NCBI GenBank assembly: GCA_937959095.1
Contig: CALGLY010000348.1
Location: forward strand, 1 to 7,415
Length of the DNA: 7,415 bases
Direction: 5' to 3'
Source: an uncultured Saprospiraceae bacterium
GTDB taxonomy: Bacteria > Bacteroidota > Bacteroidia > Chitinophagales > Saprospiraceae
The notes under the pieces are model-generated. The model made no database searches. It was not told where the DNA came from and worked only from the letters and a program-made list of their open reading frames with translations. How positions within the stretch are numbered: position 1 is the first letter of the stretch; each line of letters begins with the position of its first letter. Positions 5,669 to 7,415 of the stretch are shown here, piece after piece. Both the position numbers and the translations under genes were made by a program.

Positions 5669-7415
5669 ATGATAAAGCAGTTTCTGATTGTTTGTGTTGT
5701 ATTGATAAGCTGGAATGCAGCCTTAGCACAGAATAAAGCGAGCGACCCTGTACTGTTCAAGGTGGATGAAACCCCTGTACTTGTATCAGAGTTTAATTAC
5801 ATCTACACAAAAACGAATGGTGATAAAGCAGACTTCTCGAAGGCTTCTTTACAGGAATATTTAGACCTCTATACCAAATTTAAATTAAAAGTAAAGAAAG
5901 CGAAAGATATGCGCTTGGATACGATTCCTGCGCTACAACGCGAACTGGAAGGTTATCGTAAGCAACTCGCTGATTCTTATTTGATGGATAGAGAGGTGAC
6001 GGATAAGCTAGTTCGTGAGGCTTATGATCGTAAGAAGCAAGATGTAGATATTAGCCACATCTTGGTGAGTTTGAAGCCAAACGCGCCAAAATCGGTACGC
6101 GATGAAGCTTTAGCAAAAGTGAGAGCGGTACAAGGCAAGCTGAAAAGCGGTGCGAAATTTGAAGATGTAGCAAAAGAAGGTTCGGATGATACGTCTTCTA
6201 AAAATAAAGGTGGACGCGTGGGCTATATCACGGCAGTATTGCCAAATGGTTTTTATGAACTTGAAAATGCTATTTACACGCAGCCTATAGATAAGGTGTC
6301 GGATATAGTGGAGACCAATGCCGGTTTTCACTTGGTGAAGGTACATAATCGTCGTACGGCTCGTGGAGAAATGGAAGTGGGACATATCTTAGTGCGCGTA
6401 GGTAAGGAAGAAGGTGCAGCCGTGGCAGCCAAAACGAAAATAGATGATTTCTATAAGCGATTGAAGGCAGGGGAGGATTTTGAAGCACTAGCTAAATCAG
6501 ATTCAGAAGATACCGCAAGTGCAAGCAGAGGTGGTTACCTAGGCTTTTTCGGAATTAATAAATATGAAAAAAGCTTCGAGAATGCTGCTTTCGCACTGAA
6601 AGCAGATGGTGAATTTACGAAACCAATCCAAACTCGCGTAGGCTGGCACATTATTCGCAGAGTAGGGCAGCGCGAAGAGCAATCGTACAATGTGATGAAA
6701 AGCCGCTTGGAGCAACAAATTCGTCAGGATAGTCGCTTCGAATTGGCAAAGCGTGCTATGATTGAGAATATCAAAAACAACGCGAACTTCACAGAAACGA
6801 CTTCTCCACTTGATGCATTCAAGGAGACTTTAACCCAAGATTTTTTGACTTTTAAATGGAAAGCCTCAGAAGAAGGACAGCGCGATGTGTTATTTGCATT
6901 TAGTAAAGATTTTAAAGCAACTCTTTCTGATTTTGCACAATATGCAGAATCCGAAGCACGCGAGCGTATCCGTATGGGACGCAACAAAAAAACCGCGAAA
7001 CAAGTAGTAGATGCCCTTTATGATAGCTTCGTGGATGAGCAAGCACTAAAGTTTGAGGAAGAGCAACTAGAAGCAAAATATCCTGACTTTAAGGCATTGA
7101 TGCGCGAATACGAAGAAGGAATTTTACTTTTTGAGGCGACTAAAATGTTGGTGTGGGACAAAGCTTCACAAGATACGACAGGATTGAAAAAATTCTTCCA
7201 GACCGTGAAGAGTAAATATAATTGGGGAGATCGGGCTGCCGTGACAGAGTATACACTGGCAAATGCTGAAAAATATAAGTTGGAAGCAGTGCGTGTATAT
7301 GCGACAACACATAGCATGGAAGAAGTATTGAAGCAATTCAATAAGAAAAATGAAATTCTTACGGCAAAGGAAAAAACATATGAGCATGAACGCAACGAGA
7401 AGCTGGATGCCATAG
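5669..7415 (+). CDS. Periplasmic peptidyl-prolyl isomerase, two parvulin domains (SurA/PpiC-like), 3' end beyond window
   Basis: Parvulin-type isomerases speed cis-trans isomerisation at proline and, in SurA-like forms, chaperone exported and outer-membrane proteins. The frame stays open for 582 codons and is cut by the window end. Residues 1-20 (MIKQFLIVCVVLISWNAALA, then QN) form a signal peptide with a short basic start, a hydrophobic core and an A-L-A cleavage site; no lipobox cysteine follows. Residues 28-125 resemble a SurA-like N-terminal helical region. Parvulin domain 1 spans about 127-227, from ISHILV to GFHLVKV. Domain 2 spans about 237-333, from VGHILVRV through GGYLGFFG and FENAAFAL to GWHIIRRV. 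Both keep the family's HIL and G-F/W-H motifs. Residues 334-582 are charged and mostly helical, with no domain I recognise. The ATG at 5669 is chosen because it directly precedes the signal peptide; its upstream is A-rich without a Shine-Dalgarno sequence. The product probably acts in the periplasm on SecA-exported proteins. Confidence 0.93.
   Translation, partial: MIKQFLIVCVVLISWNAALAQNKASDPVLFKVDETPVLVSEFNYIYTKTNGDKADFSKASLQEYLDLYTKFKLKVKKAKDMRLDTIPALQRELEGYRKQLADSYLMDREVTDKLVREAYDRKKQDVDISHILVSLKPNAPKSVRDEALAKVRAVQGKLKSGAKFEDVAKEGSDDTSSKNKGGRVGYITAVLPNGFYELENAIYTQPIDKVSDIVETNAGFHLVKVHNRRTARGEMEVGHILVRVGKEEGAAVAAKTKIDDFYKRLKAGEDFEALAKSDSEDTASASRGGYLGFFGINKYEKSFENAAFALKADGEFTKPIQTRVGWHIIRRVGQREEQSYNVMKSRLEQQIRQDSRFELAKRAMIENIKNNANFTETTSPLDAFKETLTQDFLTFKWKASEEGQRDVLFAFSKDFKATLSDFAQYAESEARERIRMGRNKKTAKQVVDALYDSFVDEQALKFEEEQLEAKYPDFKALMREYEEGILLFEATKMLVWDKASQDTTGLKKFFQTVKSKYNWGDRAAVTEYTLANAEKYKLEAVRVYATTHSMEEVLKQFNKKNEILTAKEKTYEHERNEKLDAI

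Noticed and set aside
6110..7413. Minus-strand open frames of 67-131 codons opposite the parvulin gene
   Set aside because: The plus strand carries an uninterrupted frame with a signal peptide and two parvulin domains; the antisense frames have low-complexity, Cys/Ser/Phe-rich products with no recognisable family.

Overview
The window looks like a chromosomal segment from a member of the Bacteroidota. Three things point there. The SecA is about 1,110 residues long with two large insertions typical of that phylum. The Obg GTPase has the variant G4 motif TKSD. Candidate promoters match the Bacteroidota -7 consensus TAnnTTTG, and most genes lack a Shine-Dalgarno sequence. The base composition is moderately AT-rich. 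The genus cannot be fixed from this sequence; a non-Bacteroidales lineage (Saprospiria, Cytophagia or Chitinophagia type) is only a guess.

Layout: positions 1-187 hold a long inverted repeat and an intrinsic terminator for secA. Positions 188-3520 (minus) encode SecA, the Sec translocase motor. Positions 3521-3717 hold a 33-bp perfect inverted repeat and a candidate secA promoter. Positions 3718-4716 (minus) encode the ribosome-assembly GTPase Obg. Positions 4717-4901 are a divergent intergenic region with heptanucleotide repeats and a good Obg promoter -7 box. Positions 4902-5393 (plus) encode a GNAT acetyltransferase. Positions 5394-5668 hold a hairpin, a candidate promoter and a possible 28-residue leader ORF. 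From 5669 to the window end (plus) runs an incomplete, secreted, two-domain parvulin peptidyl-prolyl isomerase of the SurA/PpiC type.

SecA drives unfolded proteins across the inner membrane, and the parvulin foldase would act on such proteins once they reach the periplasm, so both ends of the window serve protein export. Obg couples ribosome maturation to nucleotide state. The acetyltransferase has no evident link to the others.

The genes themselves are ordinary. The unusual part is the intergenic DNA. Three of the four gaps contain hairpin-forming elements built from tandem words of 7-10 bp. The word differs in each gap (CATATAAG, GAGATnn, CTnATAC), but the plan of word repeats facing their own inverse is the same. 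Two of these elements would lie inside the predicted 5' leaders of secA and obg. This is the best candidate for an undescribed element family.
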